A program made the translations under genes and the position numbers. A DNA stretch of 64,000 nt. It comes from Leptonema illini DSM 21528 (lineage in GTDB: Bacteria > Spirochaetota > Leptospiria > Leptospirales > Leptonemataceae). The notes under the pieces were generated by a model. That model saw only the letters and a list, made by a program, of their open reading frames with translations, searched no databases and had not been told where the DNA came from. Each line of letters starts with the position of its first letter. Position 1 is the stretch's first letter. Location: NCBI RefSeq assembly GCF_000243335.1, contig NZ_JH597773.1, positions 1,261,989 to 1,325,988 of the forward strand. The letters are read 5' to 3'. Shown one piece after another: positions 26,652-36,308 of the stretch.

Positions 26652-27877
26652 TGCCCGTCTTTCGCTACACGGCCGTTAACAGAAAAGGCAAGAATGAAAA
26701 GGGAATCATCGACGCGTCGACGGCATCGTCGGCCCGCCAGATTCTGCGCTCTCGCGGCCTGATCGTCCGGCAGCTTGCTGAAGACGAAGAGAAGCGCGAC
26801 AGAGAACTCTTTCCTTTTCTTGCAAAGATTCTGTATCGTGTGCCGCGCAAGGACGTCTCCCTGTTTGTGCGCCAGCTGGGAACGCTTCTTGACGCAGGCA
26901 TCCCCCTTGATCGATCGCTGCATAACATCATCGAACAGACAGAAAATCCGTATCTTAAAAAGGCGCTGATCGAGATCAGAGGCGATATCATCGAGGGCGA
27001 GTCGTTAAGCCAGGCCCTTGCAAAGCATTCGGCTATCTTTCCCGACATGTACACAAACCTCGTTGCCGTAGGCGAGCAGACGGGTACATATGAGAAGGCG
27101 CTTCTGCGACTTGCCGATCTTGAAGAGGCGAATCTGCGCATGCAGAACAAGGTACTCTCGGCGCTCTTTTATCCGATGATCCTGATCTTCATCCTGGGCA
27201 TCGTCATGGTCTTCTTGATGACCGTCGTCATTCCACAGATCCAGGAGCTGTTTGCCACGCTGAATGCTGAGCTGCCGCTTCTTACGCGCGCTGTGATCGC
27301 CGCATCAAAGCTCTTTACGATTCCCTGGATCTTGATTCCCTTTTTACTGATCGGCGGCGGCATCGTCGGTTTCCAGAAATGGGTGAGCAAACCGGCGGGG
27401 AGGCGGCAGTTCGAAGAGCTTGTTTTACGCACGCCACTTATAGGAACGCTGATTCAGAAGTCGCTCCTGGCTCGCTTTGCGCGGAATCTGGGCGTCATGC
27501 TTGAAAGCAGGGTGTCTTTGATCGTCGCTCTTCAGGTGACGGCCCGGGTGGTCAATCACAGCATCTTCAGCGGCGAGATTATCCAGGCCATCGATCGCAT
27601 TCGAGAGGGTAGCGGCATCACCGACGGCTTTCGAGATTCCGTCGTGCTGACGCAGATGGTGCGCGGGATGCTGGCCGCCGGCGAGGCCACCGACCGGGTC
27701 GCCCCGATGATCGTCAAGCTGGCCGACATCCTTGAAGATGAGGTCGACGCCACCGTGCAGCGTTTTTCTACTTTACTGGAACCGGCTATGATGGTTTTTA
27801 TGGGATTGATGATCGGCGGAATCATGGGAGCCATCCTCATGCCCATGTACAACCTGACCAAGCAGTTGCAATTCTGA
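26651..27877 (+). CDS. gspF: T2SS inner-membrane platform protein GspF
   Basis: The product is 408 residues, the normal length. It starts [18 protein letters not shown], followed by two T2SSF domains, each with FVRQLGTLLDAGIPLDRSL-like helices, and three membrane spans (about 170-195, 218-240 and 375-400). The start is ATG 26651 in TGATG, sharing a base with the gspE stop. GspF anchors the ATPase and rotates the pseudopilus. Confidence 0.96.
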   Translation: MPVFRYTAVNRKGKNEKGIIDASTASSARQILRSRGLIVRQLAEDEEKRDRELFPFLAKILYRVPRKDVSLFVRQLGTLLDAGIPLDRSLHNIIEQTENPYLKKALIEIRGDIIEGESLSQALAKHSAIFPDMYTNLVAVGEQTGTYEKALLRLADLEEANLRMQNKVLSALFYPMILIFILGIVMVFLMTVVIPQIQELFATLNAELPLLTRAVIAASKLFTIPWILIPFLLIGGGIVGFQKWVSKPAGRRQFEELVLRTPLIGTLIQKSLLARFARNLGVMLESRVSLIVALQVTARVVNHSIFSGEIIQAIDRIREGSGITDGFRDSVVLTQMVRGMLAAGEATDRVAPMIVKLADILEDEVDATVQRFSTLLEPAMMVFMGLMIGGIMGAILMPMYNLTKQLQF

Positions 27878-27896
27878 TCCGATCCGGAGGTAGTCA

Positions 27897-28370
27897 ATGT
27901 TTTCGAGATTGAAGCGGCATCTGAAAAAGCGCAGCCGCAAAGGACTGACGCTTGTCGAGCTTGCCATCGTGGTGCTCGTTCTGGGCGTCATCATGGGAAT
28001 CGTATTTTATAATCTGCGCGGAACCGCAACGGATGTTATGACAGGAGCAAAAAAGCTTCAGGTTTCGCAGTTTCAGGCCAATCAGCTTCCCAGAAAATTG
28101 GATGAGTTTCGCGACGCCGGCGGCTCGGTGAATCCGGGCGAAGACCTGACCGTTCTGCTGCAAGAGATTCCTGAGAGTTCTTATTCTCCGGCCAAAGAAG
28201 AGCTTGTACTCGATCCGTGGGGTAAGCCCTACTTCATGTGCCAGGGAGAAGACGGCTCTGATCGCATCTGCTCTTATGGGAAAGACAAAGAAGAGGGCGG
28301 CGAGGGCGAGGATGCCGATTTTCAGCTCGATGACGACCGAACATGGCCCGACTGGCTGAAGAAGAAGTAA
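27897..28370 (+). CDS. gspG: T2SS major pseudopilin GspG
   Basis: The product is 157 residues. Prepilin leader ends KRSRKG, cut before LTLVELAIVVLVLGVIMG with the essential Glu at +5. The C-terminal calcium-site region LDPWGKPYFMCQGEDGSD and EEGGEGEDADFQ is typical of GspG. Strong Shine-Dalgarno CGGAGG stands before ATG 27897. It is the main subunit of the pseudopilus. Confidence 0.95.
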   Translation: MFSRLKRHLKKRSRKGLTLVELAIVVLVLGVIMGIVFYNLRGTATDVMTGAKKLQVSQFQANQLPRKLDEFRDAGGSVNPGEDLTVLLQEIPESSYSPAKEELVLDPWGKPYFMCQGEDGSDRICSYGKDKEEGGEGEDADFQLDDDRTWPDWLKKK

Positions 28371-28951
28371 TCTCGTCGTCTCCTTTTTCATTGAAAGCGC
28401 GACGTGGAATGACGCTGATCGAGGTCAGCGTCGTTCTGCTTGTCATCACGATGGTGATGGGCTTTCTCGTCTGGATGCTGCAGAGCTTCGCGACGTTGCG
28501 AACGACGGCCGATGAGGCCGAGGCTCTCTCTCAGGCTTATACCTTTGCTCGCAGAGCGGCTATAAAATCGGGCGAAACTGTTTACTTCGAGATGCATCTC
28601 GAAGAAGAAAACTATTCCATTTACCGTATGGATCGCTCGGGTAAAGAACCCGAAAAGAAGACGATCCTTGAAAAGCGCACGCTGTCGTCGCGCAACTCCC
28701 TTGTCGCCGTCGTCTCGCCGCTTGGCGGACGCATCAATACCGGAACGATCACACTTCCGTTTTACTACGACGGCACGACCGAAGAGGTTTCGATTTATCT
28801 TGGATCCGACCCTTCGATCGATACGACGGTGCATTTTCCGCGCTTTGCCGTATCGGGCATTATCGAAGAAGGCGAGACCCTTCCCGAAAGCATGCCCGGC
28901 GACGACGAAGACATCCGCGAAAAGGATCGTCTGGAAGAGAAGGAGTTCTGA
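28343..28951 (+). CDS. gspH: minor pseudopilin, GspH-like
   Basis: The product is 202 residues. A long leader ends KARRG, with processing before MTLIEVSVVLLVITMVMGFL. The body is beta-rich with an acidic C-terminus. It is placed as GspH by gene order after gspG; the sequence itself is too divergent to be certain. It starts inside the end of gspG (28-bp overlap), and its stop is shared with the gspI start. I see no bridging frameshift. Confidence 0.82.
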   Translation: MARLAEEEVISSSPFSLKARRGMTLIEVSVVLLVITMVMGFLVWMLQSFATLRTTADEAEALSQAYTFARRAAIKSGETVYFEMHLEEENYSIYRMDRSGKEPEKKTILEKRTLSSRNSLVAVVSPLGGRINTGTITLPFYYDGTTEEVSIYLGSDPSIDTTVHFPRFAVSGIIEEGETLPESMPGDDEDIREKDRLEEKEF

Positions 28952-29481
28952 TGCGATTGCATAGAGTCAGGCTGCGCAGTGGCGTTACGCTCGTCGAGAT
29001 GGCGCTTGCCATGTCGGTTGCCGCCACCTTCTGCATGATGACGCTCTATATGATCGCCGACGGCATGCGACTGCGCCAGAAATCCGAGAAGATGGCCCTT
29101 GCGTCGACGCTTGCGCAGGCGAAGATGGCACAGCTTCTCAGTCGACCGTTTCTCGATGTGGCGAATGAAGATGGCGACATGGGCGATAGCGGCCCCTACG
29201 CGCGTTTTAAATATACCATCAAGATAACGGAAGAGCAGATCGACCTTGCCGCCGTTTCGTCAGAGGGCAAGATCTCAGGTGTGAACGTAGACGACCGGCT
29301 CGACGCCGGCGTGCAGAACGGCAAGCCGAGAGAACGTGCCGGACAGGGAGCGGCCACGGAAACGGGTGGCCTCGTCGATATTAACCGTATCATACTGATT
29401 ATCGATTATCCTGTCGGCAGTGAGCGCGAGCAGCTGCGTATCGAGACATTCAAAGCGGCTGCAAAGACGACAAAGCCATGA
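28951..29481 (+). CDS. gspI: minor pseudopilin, GspI-like
   Basis: The product is 176 residues. Prepilin leader ends RLRSG, then VTLVEMALAMSVAATFCMMT with Glu+5. The C-terminal part (IDYPVGSEREQLRIETFKAA) ends in the kind of strand seen in GspI. The assignment as GspI rests on order between H and J. It overlaps its neighbours by one and four bases. Confidence 0.82.
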   Translation: MRLHRVRLRSGVTLVEMALAMSVAATFCMMTLYMIADGMRLRQKSEKMALASTLAQAKMAQLLSRPFLDVANEDGDMGDSGPYARFKYTIKITEEQIDLAAVSSEGKISGVNVDDRLDAGVQNGKPRERAGQGAATETGGLVDINRIILIIDYPVGSEREQLRIETFKAAAKTTKP

Positions 29482-30152
29482 TCCTTCACAGAAAAGTATC
29501 ACACAGACTGCGTCGCGGACTCACGCTGGCCGAGTTATCCATCGTCATACTGCTTATGTCCATTCTGTTCACGATCATGTTCAGTACGTTCTTCGCCGCC
29601 TCGCGTATCGAAAAGAATACGTCGCCGGCGAACGATGCGCGCACGGCCGCCCTGCTTGCCCTGAATCTCGTGCAGAATTCGCTAAATCAGGCCTACTACG
29701 TGCCCGAACTCGATCGGCTTGTCTTTTATGGTAAGTCCGAGGGAACGGGGGATAGCCGATCCGACGTCATCAGCTTCGCCACCGTGTTTCCGGGTAGCGA
29801 CGCCGTCGGATTGCCGGCCGTGCGTGAGGTCTCGTATTATTTAAAGCGCAAGGACGTGAGTTCGCCCGGAGCGCTCTATCGCCGCGAAGATCAGAACGTC
29901 GACGATCAACCCTATACGGGAGGCGTTCATTATAAGATCCTCGATAACGTCGAATCGTTCAAGTTAACCTACAGCCTGAACGGGAAGGACTGGGTCGATA
30001 CCTGGAGCTCGAAGGCCAGTCGCCGCTTTCCCCGATTGATCCGCATCGAGATCCTTGTGCGTGTGGGCGCTAAGAACGAAGATGGGAAGCTGGAGGGCGG
30101 GCGGCTTGAGCGATTTGAAAGCCTCGCCTCTCCGGGCCTGTATATGTATTAA
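29478..30152 (+). CDS. gspJ: minor pseudopilin, GspJ-like
   Basis: The product is 224 residues, the largest pseudopilin of the set, as expected for GspJ. The leader ends HRLRRG, with processing before LTLAELSIVILLMSILFTIM. The C-terminal sequence has PRLIRIEILVRVG, a GspJ-like ending. It is the last gene of the cluster: gspK, L, M and N are not here and no gene follows on this strand. The RND pump gene converges on it 35 bases later. Confidence 0.82.
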   Translation: MILHRKVSHRLRRGLTLAELSIVILLMSILFTIMFSTFFAASRIEKNTSPANDARTAALLALNLVQNSLNQAYYVPELDRLVFYGKSEGTGDSRSDVISFATVFPGSDAVGLPAVREVSYYLKRKDVSSPGALYRREDQNVDDQPYTGGVHYKILDNVESFKLTYSLNGKDWVDTWSSKASRRFPRLIRIEILVRVGAKNEDGKLEGGRLERFESLASPGLYMY

Positions 30153-30187
30153 CAGGCCCGCAGAGATGGACTCAAGGCTTCACTGTA

Positions 30188-33100
30188 TCAGTGTTTGCGT
30201 TTCTTGTTGCCCATCTGAAGAGCCGGTTCGTTTATCAGATTCGGTTCATCCTGATGGCCGATACGACTTTCGATAAAGACCCGCAGACGGTCGACGTATT
30301 CAAACATAGCGGGCACCACAACAAGCGTGATCGCCGTCGAGATGATCAGACCGCCGATGATGGCGATACCCATCGAAGAACGGAATTTCGAAACCTCGCC
30401 GATTCCCATCGCAACGGGCAGAATACCGGCGATCATGGCGATCGTCGTCATGAGAATCGGGCGCAGTCGGGCCGCACCGGCGTTGTAGATGGCCGTCTTG
30501 CGATCATAACCCGCTCGAATCTCCTGCATCGCATGGTCGACAAGCAGAATAGAGTTCTTCACGACCAGACCGACAAGCATGATGATGCCGATCATACTGA
30601 AGATATCGAGCGTCTTCTGCATCAGCGCCAGCCCGAAGAAGGCTCCGGACAGGGCAGGCGGAATGGCGATCAGAATCGTTATCGGCGTGATAAACGACTC
30701 GTAAAGACTCGAAAGCGTCAGATAGATAAGCAAAATGGCCAGACCGAGCGCAAGCAGGATGTTCGCCACAAGCTCGTTCATATCTTCGGACTGACCGACA
30801 AAGGCATAGGTAACACCAGGCGGTGGCGGATTCTCTTTGAGAATCTTCTGGGCCGATTCAATGGCGCTGGTTAACGCGCCCTTCGGCGGCGGCGCAAGGT
30901 TTGCCGTAATCTGAACGACCCGCGAGCGGTCCTGCCTGAAGATGACGGCGCTCGACGTATCCATGCTTCCCGAGGCGATGGCTTTCAGCGGAATAAGCCT
31001 GTACTGCATATTCGGCACCTGCACGCTGTTAAAGGCCTCCTGCAAGTTACGCTGTTCGGGCTTTGCTCGAATCGTCACATCGTATTGAATGCCGTTTTCG
31101 TTAAAGATGGCCACCTCTTCGCCGGCCACATGATAACGCAGTTCGAGTCCGGCCATGCCCGGGTTCACGCCGGTGCGCTTCGCCCGATCGGAATCGATGC
31201 GGATCTGAAAATCGGGTTTACCCGGCCGCGACGAAGCGTCGACGTCGGCCAGTTCTTCGAGCCCGCGCATCTTAGAGAGTAGCTTCTGCGAATAGGTTTC
31301 GAGAACCTTTAAATCCTGGCCCGAGATGTTCAGCGTGAACGGATACTGCACACCACCGATGGCGGAGTAGTCGTTCACCCGCGGATTCGTATGCTGGAAT
31401 TTCTTCGCAAGCATCTCACGCACGGCGGCCTTCACCTCCGTTGTCGTCACGTCACGCTTTCCATACGGAGTCAGCTTGATGCCGAGAACGGCCTTGTTCT
31501 TCTCGCCCTGCTGCGAGCCGACGACGGTGGCGATCAACTCGACGTCATGGATCTTCTTCAGCTCCTCTTCGATGGCCGCCGCCTGATCAGACGTCGCATG
31601 GATGCTTGTTCCCGGCGGAAGCTCGATCGACACCATGAACTCGCCCTGGTCGCCCGTCGGCATGAACGTCTTCTTTACAAGAGGAGATATGGCGACACCG
31701 AGACTGATGAAAAGAATGACCACCGACAATGCGATGACTTTCAGCGGATTGTCGATAGAGAAGCGCAGCACCTTCTGGTAGATGCCGTCCTGCCAGTCCT
31801 GATATCGGTCGAAAAGCTGTACGGCCTTTGAGCGAGGCGCATGCACATCGCCCGAGAAATACGCCGAAAGCATCGGAGCGACGGTCAGGCCGTCGAATAG
31901 CGAGATCAGGATGGCAAAGACGACGGTCAGAGCGAACTGCTTGAAGAACTGGCCGACAATGCCGCTCAGGAATCCGACGGGAAGAAAGACGGCGACGATG
32001 GTTAACGTCGTTGCGATGACGGCCATGGCGACCTCCATCGTTCCCTTTTCGGCGGCCTCTTTTACCGAATAACCCTGTTCAAGCTTGCGAAAGATATTCT
32101 CACGCACGACGATGGCGTCGTCGATGAGAAGGCCGACGGCGAGCGAAAGAGCAAGCAGCGACATCAGGTTGATGGTAAAACCCATCGCATACATGATGAT
32201 AAAGGCGCCCAGAAGGGAGTTCGGCAGAGCGATACCGGTGATGATCGTCGATCGCATGTTGCCGAGAAAGAAGTAGACAACGATGACGGCGAAAAGCACG
32301 CCGAGCATGATGGCCTCGCTCACATCGGCAATGTTAAGTCGGATGGGCCGCGCTCCGTCACGGACGAGCGTCATGCTCGGGTTGCCCGTTTTGCTGGAAA
32401 GCGTCGTATTGAGCTTCTCCATTTTATTCAGGATGCCGTCGGCGACGGCGACCGTGTTTGATCCCGACCGCTTATAGACGTCGATAAAAAGCGCCGGTCG
32501 TCGCGCCGACTGGCGTTCGGCCTTTGATCCGCCGCTGAAGATACCCTTGATACGATCGATGATGCCGTTCTGTTTACCTTCGACGGCCTCCACAGGCGCA
32601 TAGAGGAAGCCGAGCGTTTCCACGTCCTTCACAGTGTCGACGACGGTACCCAGGTCTTTCACCTGAACGCCGCTTGTGATGTCGCCTGAGAACGAGATTA
32701 GCGTCGTTTCGACGTCGCGCAGGCTTTTGAATTCTCCATCGAGCCGGTACGAAAGATCAAGCGTCTGCTTCTCGACGTTGCCGACGGGAACGTTCTTGCC
32801 GGCGCTGCGAAGGGAGGTGGCTACCTGTAACGCTGAGATCTTGTACTCGTTCAGCTTCTTGCGATCAAGATGGATCTGAATCTCGCGCTTTGTGCCGCCG
32901 AGAATATCGACCTTACCGACGTCTTCGACGCGGGAGAGTTCGGGCTTGATCGTCTGGTCGGCAAGGTCATAGAGAGCGGCCGGTGATAGATCGGCGAAGA
33001 CGGCCAGACGCATAATGGACTGGTCGGCGGGGTCGACACGCGATACGACGGGTTCGCGTGCCTCGTCGGGGAAGTCGTTACGCACGCGGTCCGTGTGATT

Positions 33101-33427
33101 GCGCACCTGCTGTTCGGCGTATTTAATATCGGTGCTGAGGTTAAACTCGGCCACGACGACCGACATGCCTTCGTAGTTATAAGAGCTGATACGCTTCAGG
33201 CCGCTGATTGAGCTGAGCTCGTCTTCGAGCAGACGTGAGATCTGCTCCTCGACTTCTTCGGGCCCGGCACCCGGATAAATCGTATTCACGACGACGACGG
33301 GAATGTTCACGTCGGGAAAAAGATCCACGCCGATGCGCTTCATGGAGATGTAGCCCGAAACAAGCATCAGAAGCACAAGCGAGGTGATAAGCGTCGGGCG
33401 TTTTATCGAAAAAGAGGCGATATTCAT
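30188..33427 (-). CDS. RND-family (HAE1/AcrB-like) efflux pump
   Basis: The product is about 1079 residues from ATG 33427 (MNIASFSIKRPTLITSLVLL); an in-frame extension upstream is rejected as unlike the family. It shows the RND plan: one span, a large periplasmic loop, six spans, repeated twice. The proton-relay pair is in LAVGLLIDDAIVVREN. Further signatures are FPDVNIPVVVVNTIYPGAGP, GVLFAVIVVYFFLGN and IGIIMLVGLVVKNSILLVDH. It exports hydrophobic or amphiphilic compounds by proton exchange. No membrane-fusion or TolC-like partner is adjacent. No regulatory gene is beside it. Confidence 0.95.
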   Translation of the reverse strand: MNIASFSIKRPTLITSLVLLMLVSGYISMKRIGVDLFPDVNIPVVVVNTIYPGAGPEEVEEQISRLLEDELSSISGLKRISSYNYEGMSVVVAEFNLSTDIKYAEQQVRNHTDRVRNDFPDEAREPVVSRVDPADQSIMRLAVFADLSPAALYDLADQTIKPELSRVEDVGKVDILGGTKREIQIHLDRKKLNEYKISALQVATSLRSAGKNVPVGNVEKQTLDLSYRLDGEFKSLRDVETTLISFSGDITSGVQVKDLGTVVDTVKDVETLGFLYAPVEAVEGKQNGIIDRIKGIFSGGSKAERQSARRPALFIDVYKRSGSNTVAVADGILNKMEKLNTTLSSKTGNPSMTLVRDGARPIRLNIADVSEAIMLGVLFAVIVVYFFLGNMRSTIITGIALPNSLLGAFIIMYAMGFTINLMSLLALSLAVGLLIDDAIVVRENIFRKLEQGYSVKEAAEKGTMEVAMAVIATTLTIVAVFLPVGFLSGIVGQFFKQFALTVVFAILISLFDGLTVAPMLSAYFSGDVHAPRSKAVQLFDRYQDWQDGIYQKVLRFSIDNPLKVIALSVVILFISLGVAISPLVKKTFMPTGDQGEFMVSIELPPGTSIHATSDQAAAIEEELKKIHDVELIATVVGSQQGEKNKAVLGIKLTPYGKRDVTTTEVKAAVREMLAKKFQHTNPRVNDYSAIGGVQYPFTLNISGQDLKVLETYSQKLLSKMRGLEELADVDASSRPGKPDFQIRIDSDRAKRTGVNPGMAGLELRYHVAGEEVAIFNENGIQYDVTIRAKPEQRNLQEAFNSVQVPNMQYRLIPLKAIASGSMDTSSAVIFRQDRSRVVQITANLAPPPKGALTSAIESAQKILKENPPPPGVTYAFVGQSEDMNELVANILLALGLAILLIYLTLSSLYESFITPITILIAIPPALSGAFFGLALMQKTLDIFSMIGIIMLVGLVVKNSILLVDHAMQEIRAGYDRKTAIYNAGAARLRPILMTTIAMIAGILPVAMGIGEVSKFRSSMGIAIIGGLIISTAITLVVVPAMFEYVDRLRVFIESRIGHQDEPNLINEPALQMGNKKRKH

Positions 33428-33655
33428 AAGAGGGTAATGCCAGAAAAAGGACGGGCCGTTGCTCCAGCAACTTTTTTGTCTCTCTGAAAGGGCGGATTGT
33501 TCAGTAAGTTCAAAAAAAAATGATCGTTTACCGGGATGGCCCGATCCCCTGGTTGACCGGAATTCGGCTTGCCGCGCAACCCCGAGATGCGAAAAGGACA
33601 GACGAGTCGTTGCGCCAGAGGCATTTTCAGAGGCGTTTTTACACAGGAGAAAGCA

Positions 33656-34921
33656 ATGTTTGGAATTCGATTTGAAGCTCAACCAGAGACGATACTGTCA
33701 GATGCCCTGAAAGACTGTCAGACGGCGATGAAAACCCTCGAAGAACGTACAGGACCGGGGTCGGAGTTCCTGGGCTGGTTGGATCTGCCTTCTTCTATGA
33801 AAGAGGACGGCCTTGCCGCAAGCGTCGCCGACGCCATGAAGGGCCTTGACGACGTGATCGTAATCGGCATCGGCGGCTCGTATCTCGGATTCCGGTCTGT
33901 GCTGGCCGCTCTTGAAAACCCGTTTCGCTCTACAAAGCCGCGCATCCACTTTGCCGGCCATCATCTCAGCTCGGGCTATATGAAGCAGCTGCTCGACTAT
34001 CTGGAAAACCGATCCTTTGGCATCATCGTTATTTCGAAAAGCGGAACGACGACCGAGCCGGCCGTCGCCTTTCGGTTTCTCTTTGATCGTCTGCATCGGC
34101 AATACGGCGCCGAGGGCGTGAAAAAGCGCGTCGTCGTCATTACGGACGAGAAGAAAGGCACGCTGCGTCGCCTTGCCGACGATCTACAGCTGCAGAGTGG
34201 AGTCGTCCCGGATGATGTGGGCGGGCGTTATTCCGTCTTCTCTGCCGTGGGGCTTGTACCTCTTGCCGTCGCCGGCGTCGATGTGAAGGCGTTGCTTGGC
34301 GGCGCCGAGCAGGCAATGCTTCATGTGCGCGAGAAGTATAACGAAGCGACGAATCCGGCGCTGGCGTATGCGGCGTATCGCAACAGCTGTTATCGCAGCG
34401 GAAAGAAGATCGAGCTATTCGCCTCATATCGTCCGGAGCTTCAGTATGTGGCCGAATGGTGGAAGCAGCTTTTCGGCGAATCTGAAGGAAAAGAGAATAA
34501 GGGTATTTATCCGGCGTCGGTACAGCTGACGACCGATCTGCACTCGATGGGGCAGTGGATTCAGGAAGGGGAGCGCACGATTTTCGAAACGGTGATCGAC
34601 GTCGAGAACGACGCCTCGTTGAAAATGCTCAAGGCTGAGAGCGACGGCGACGGGCTGAATTATCTTGCCGGTCGCGAGTTGAACGAGATTAACCGTATCG
34701 CCCTTCGCGCCACGATGGAGGCGCACCGATCGGGCGGCGTTCCGGTCGCCGAGTTCCTGGTTCCCGAACTGAACGCCCACCATATCGGGGCGCTGCTCTA
34801 TACGTTTGAATACGCATGCGGCATTTCTGCCTATGCCCTTGGCGTTAACCCCTTCGATCAACCCGGAGTGGAAGCCTACAAAAAGAATATGTTCCGGATG
34901 CTCGGCAAACCCGGAGCCTGA
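33656..34921 (+). CDS. pgi: glucose-6-phosphate isomerase
   Basis: The product is 421 residues, belonging to the short bacterial class. It contains VIVIGIGGSYLGFRSV, ISKSGTTTEPAVAFRF, the phosphate-site GGRYSVFSAVGLVPLA, and TDLHSMGQWIQEGERTIFET with active-site residues. ATG 33656 follows AGGAGA seven bases upstream; an in-frame extension to 33569 has no such signal. It interconverts glucose 6-phosphate and fructose 6-phosphate. The 228-bp gap to the divergent RND gene shows no gene and should hold both promoters. Confidence 0.96.
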   Translation: MFGIRFEAQPETILSDALKDCQTAMKTLEERTGPGSEFLGWLDLPSSMKEDGLAASVADAMKGLDDVIVIGIGGSYLGFRSVLAALENPFRSTKPRIHFAGHHLSSGYMKQLLDYLENRSFGIIVISKSGTTTEPAVAFRFLFDRLHRQYGAEGVKKRVVVITDEKKGTLRRLADDLQLQSGVVPDDVGGRYSVFSAVGLVPLAVAGVDVKALLGGAEQAMLHVREKYNEATNPALAYAAYRNSCYRSGKKIELFASYRPELQYVAEWWKQLFGESEGKENKGIYPASVQLTTDLHSMGQWIQEGERTIFETVIDVENDASLKMLKAESDGDGLNYLAGRELNEINRIALRATMEAHRSGGVPVAEFLVPELNAHHIGALLYTFEYACGISAYALGVNPFDQPGVEAYKKNMFRMLGKPGA

Positions 34922-34947
34922 CAGGAAGCGGCCATACCTTTGAACAC

Positions 34948-34977
34948 GTCCCAGAACCCCTCCATGAGTTCCGGGAC
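34948..34977. other. hairpin after pgi
   Basis: Arms GTCCC-n-GAAC and GTTC-n-GGGAC (34948-34957 and 34968-34977) flank a 10-nt loop just downstream of pgi. There is no T-run after it on either strand, so it may stabilise the 3' end or be a weak terminator; the evidence is limited to the pairing. Confidence 0.3.
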
Positions 34978-35028
34978 CGACTCTCACCGGAATCATAGCC
35001 GGGCGAACTGAGTTCGAAAGGAGATGGT

Positions 35029-36306
35029 ATGAAGATTTCTGACGATCGAATCGTATTCGAGAACGTTTTCTCTCTCGAGACGTTTCTGCATCAGCTTGAT
35101 CTGAGCGGCGTACTGCGGCTGGATGACGACGTGCTCGATAACCGCGGAGCGGTGCTTGTTAAGGCCCGTTACCCGATATCGGCGGAGCTGGTTCAGAAGC
35201 TGAAAGGCATGCGCGGTTCCTATCCGGAGCGCTTTTCGGTTTTGATGAACGCCGAACTGAAGGCGGCTATCGTCCGTTATATTGCCGGCATCGCCGTTGA
35301 GAGGATCGATAACTGGCCTCTGATGCGAAGACTCTATGACCTGCCAGGGCACCGCTTTCGCCGCTACATAGAGCATGCGCTTGCGCGTGACGGCGTGGCG
35401 CTTGCCTGCCTGCAAACGGTTCTTGATAATAATGAGCACCTTGACAGTCTGCTCCAGCATGCGCTGTTAACGATGTCTATCGTCATACACGGTTTTTTTC
35501 GCATTCGCATGATCCATGTCGATGCCTTCCTTGCCGGATTGATCTTTGCCTCAGTGGATCCCGAGCGGCACATGGCCGCTCCGATGGATGAGAGCGCTCT
35601 CAATGCGCACAAAAGCGATGCTCTGCAGAAGTGTAACGTCTTCAAGGCCTCGGAAAACGTCGTTGATGCCATCGTCAGGCAGCGTCCGGCCACGGCTCAG
35701 GCCGAAGAGATCTCTGAGGCCGAGATTGAACGCAGTTCTCGAACAGATATGCTGATGGATGATTTCTTGAGTCTTGAAGGCAACGACACAGGCGAGGATT
35801 CAGAAGAAGACTCCGCTCGTGACCCGCTTGATCGTCAGAATCCATCCGATCATAACGAAGCGGCGGCTCATGTTATCGCAGAGGCGCTGCACATCTGTCG
35901 TTACATCCTCTATCTGCGGGCTCGCTTAAAGCCCGAGGACCACCTCGTGCGCGAGATCGCAACGCGCCTTGCATATAACGCGAAGAAGGGCCTCTTTTCG
36001 ATGAGGCTTGTAAATCCTCTGCTCGGCGTCTTTCGCGAGTACGAGAAAGAGATCCGGGCCGTCATGCATGTGGCCGCCGTGGAACTGAAATGCCTGTATC
36101 TGCCGTCTGCATGGGCGTATCCGAAGCCTCGACCGACACAGATGATCTGTCGGCTGCATGTGCTCGATTGTCCGAAGCTGAAGTCGGGGTGGAATCTAAC
36201 CGTCGTTTCGCCGACGGAGGCTTACGGATGGATCGGCGTCACCCTGAACCCCGGCCAGTATCTGAAATGCGAACTCGAAGAGGAATTCAAAGGCGTCTTT
36301 GATTGA
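35029..36306 (+). CDS. unknown protein, possibly an HD-domain relic
   Basis: The product is 425 residues with a very strong Shine-Dalgarno (AAAGGAG) before ATG 35029. It is soluble. The N-terminal part (VLDNRGAVLVKARYPISAEL) resembles the beta domain in front of HD-GYP proteins. The middle (ALLTMSIVIHGFF, then DAFLAGLIFASVD, then LNAHKSDALQKC) has the spacing of an HD-GYP core but lacks nearly all metal ligands. An acidic low-complexity stretch (about 235-275) divides it from a C-terminal domain rich in aromatic residues. I cannot assign a function; the HD link is inference. Confidence 0.7.
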   Translation: MKISDDRIVFENVFSLETFLHQLDLSGVLRLDDDVLDNRGAVLVKARYPISAELVQKLKGMRGSYPERFSVLMNAELKAAIVRYIAGIAVERIDNWPLMRRLYDLPGHRFRRYIEHALARDGVALACLQTVLDNNEHLDSLLQHALLTMSIVIHGFFRIRMIHVDAFLAGLIFASVDPERHMAAPMDESALNAHKSDALQKCNVFKASENVVDAIVRQRPATAQAEEISEAEIERSSRTDMLMDDFLSLEGNDTGEDSEEDSARDPLDRQNPSDHNEAAAHVIAEALHICRYILYLRARLKPEDHLVREIATRLAYNAKKGLFSMRLVNPLLGVFREYEKEIRAVMHVAAVELKCLYLPSAWAYPKPRPTQMICRLHVLDCPKLKSGWNLTVVSPTEAYGWIGVTLNPGQYLKCELEEEFKGVFD

Positions 36307-36308
36307 AC

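Noticed and set aside
33428-33682. N-terminal extension of the RND pump
   Set aside because: The extra residues are unlike the family, which starts directly at the first membrane span, and would overlap the pgi start.
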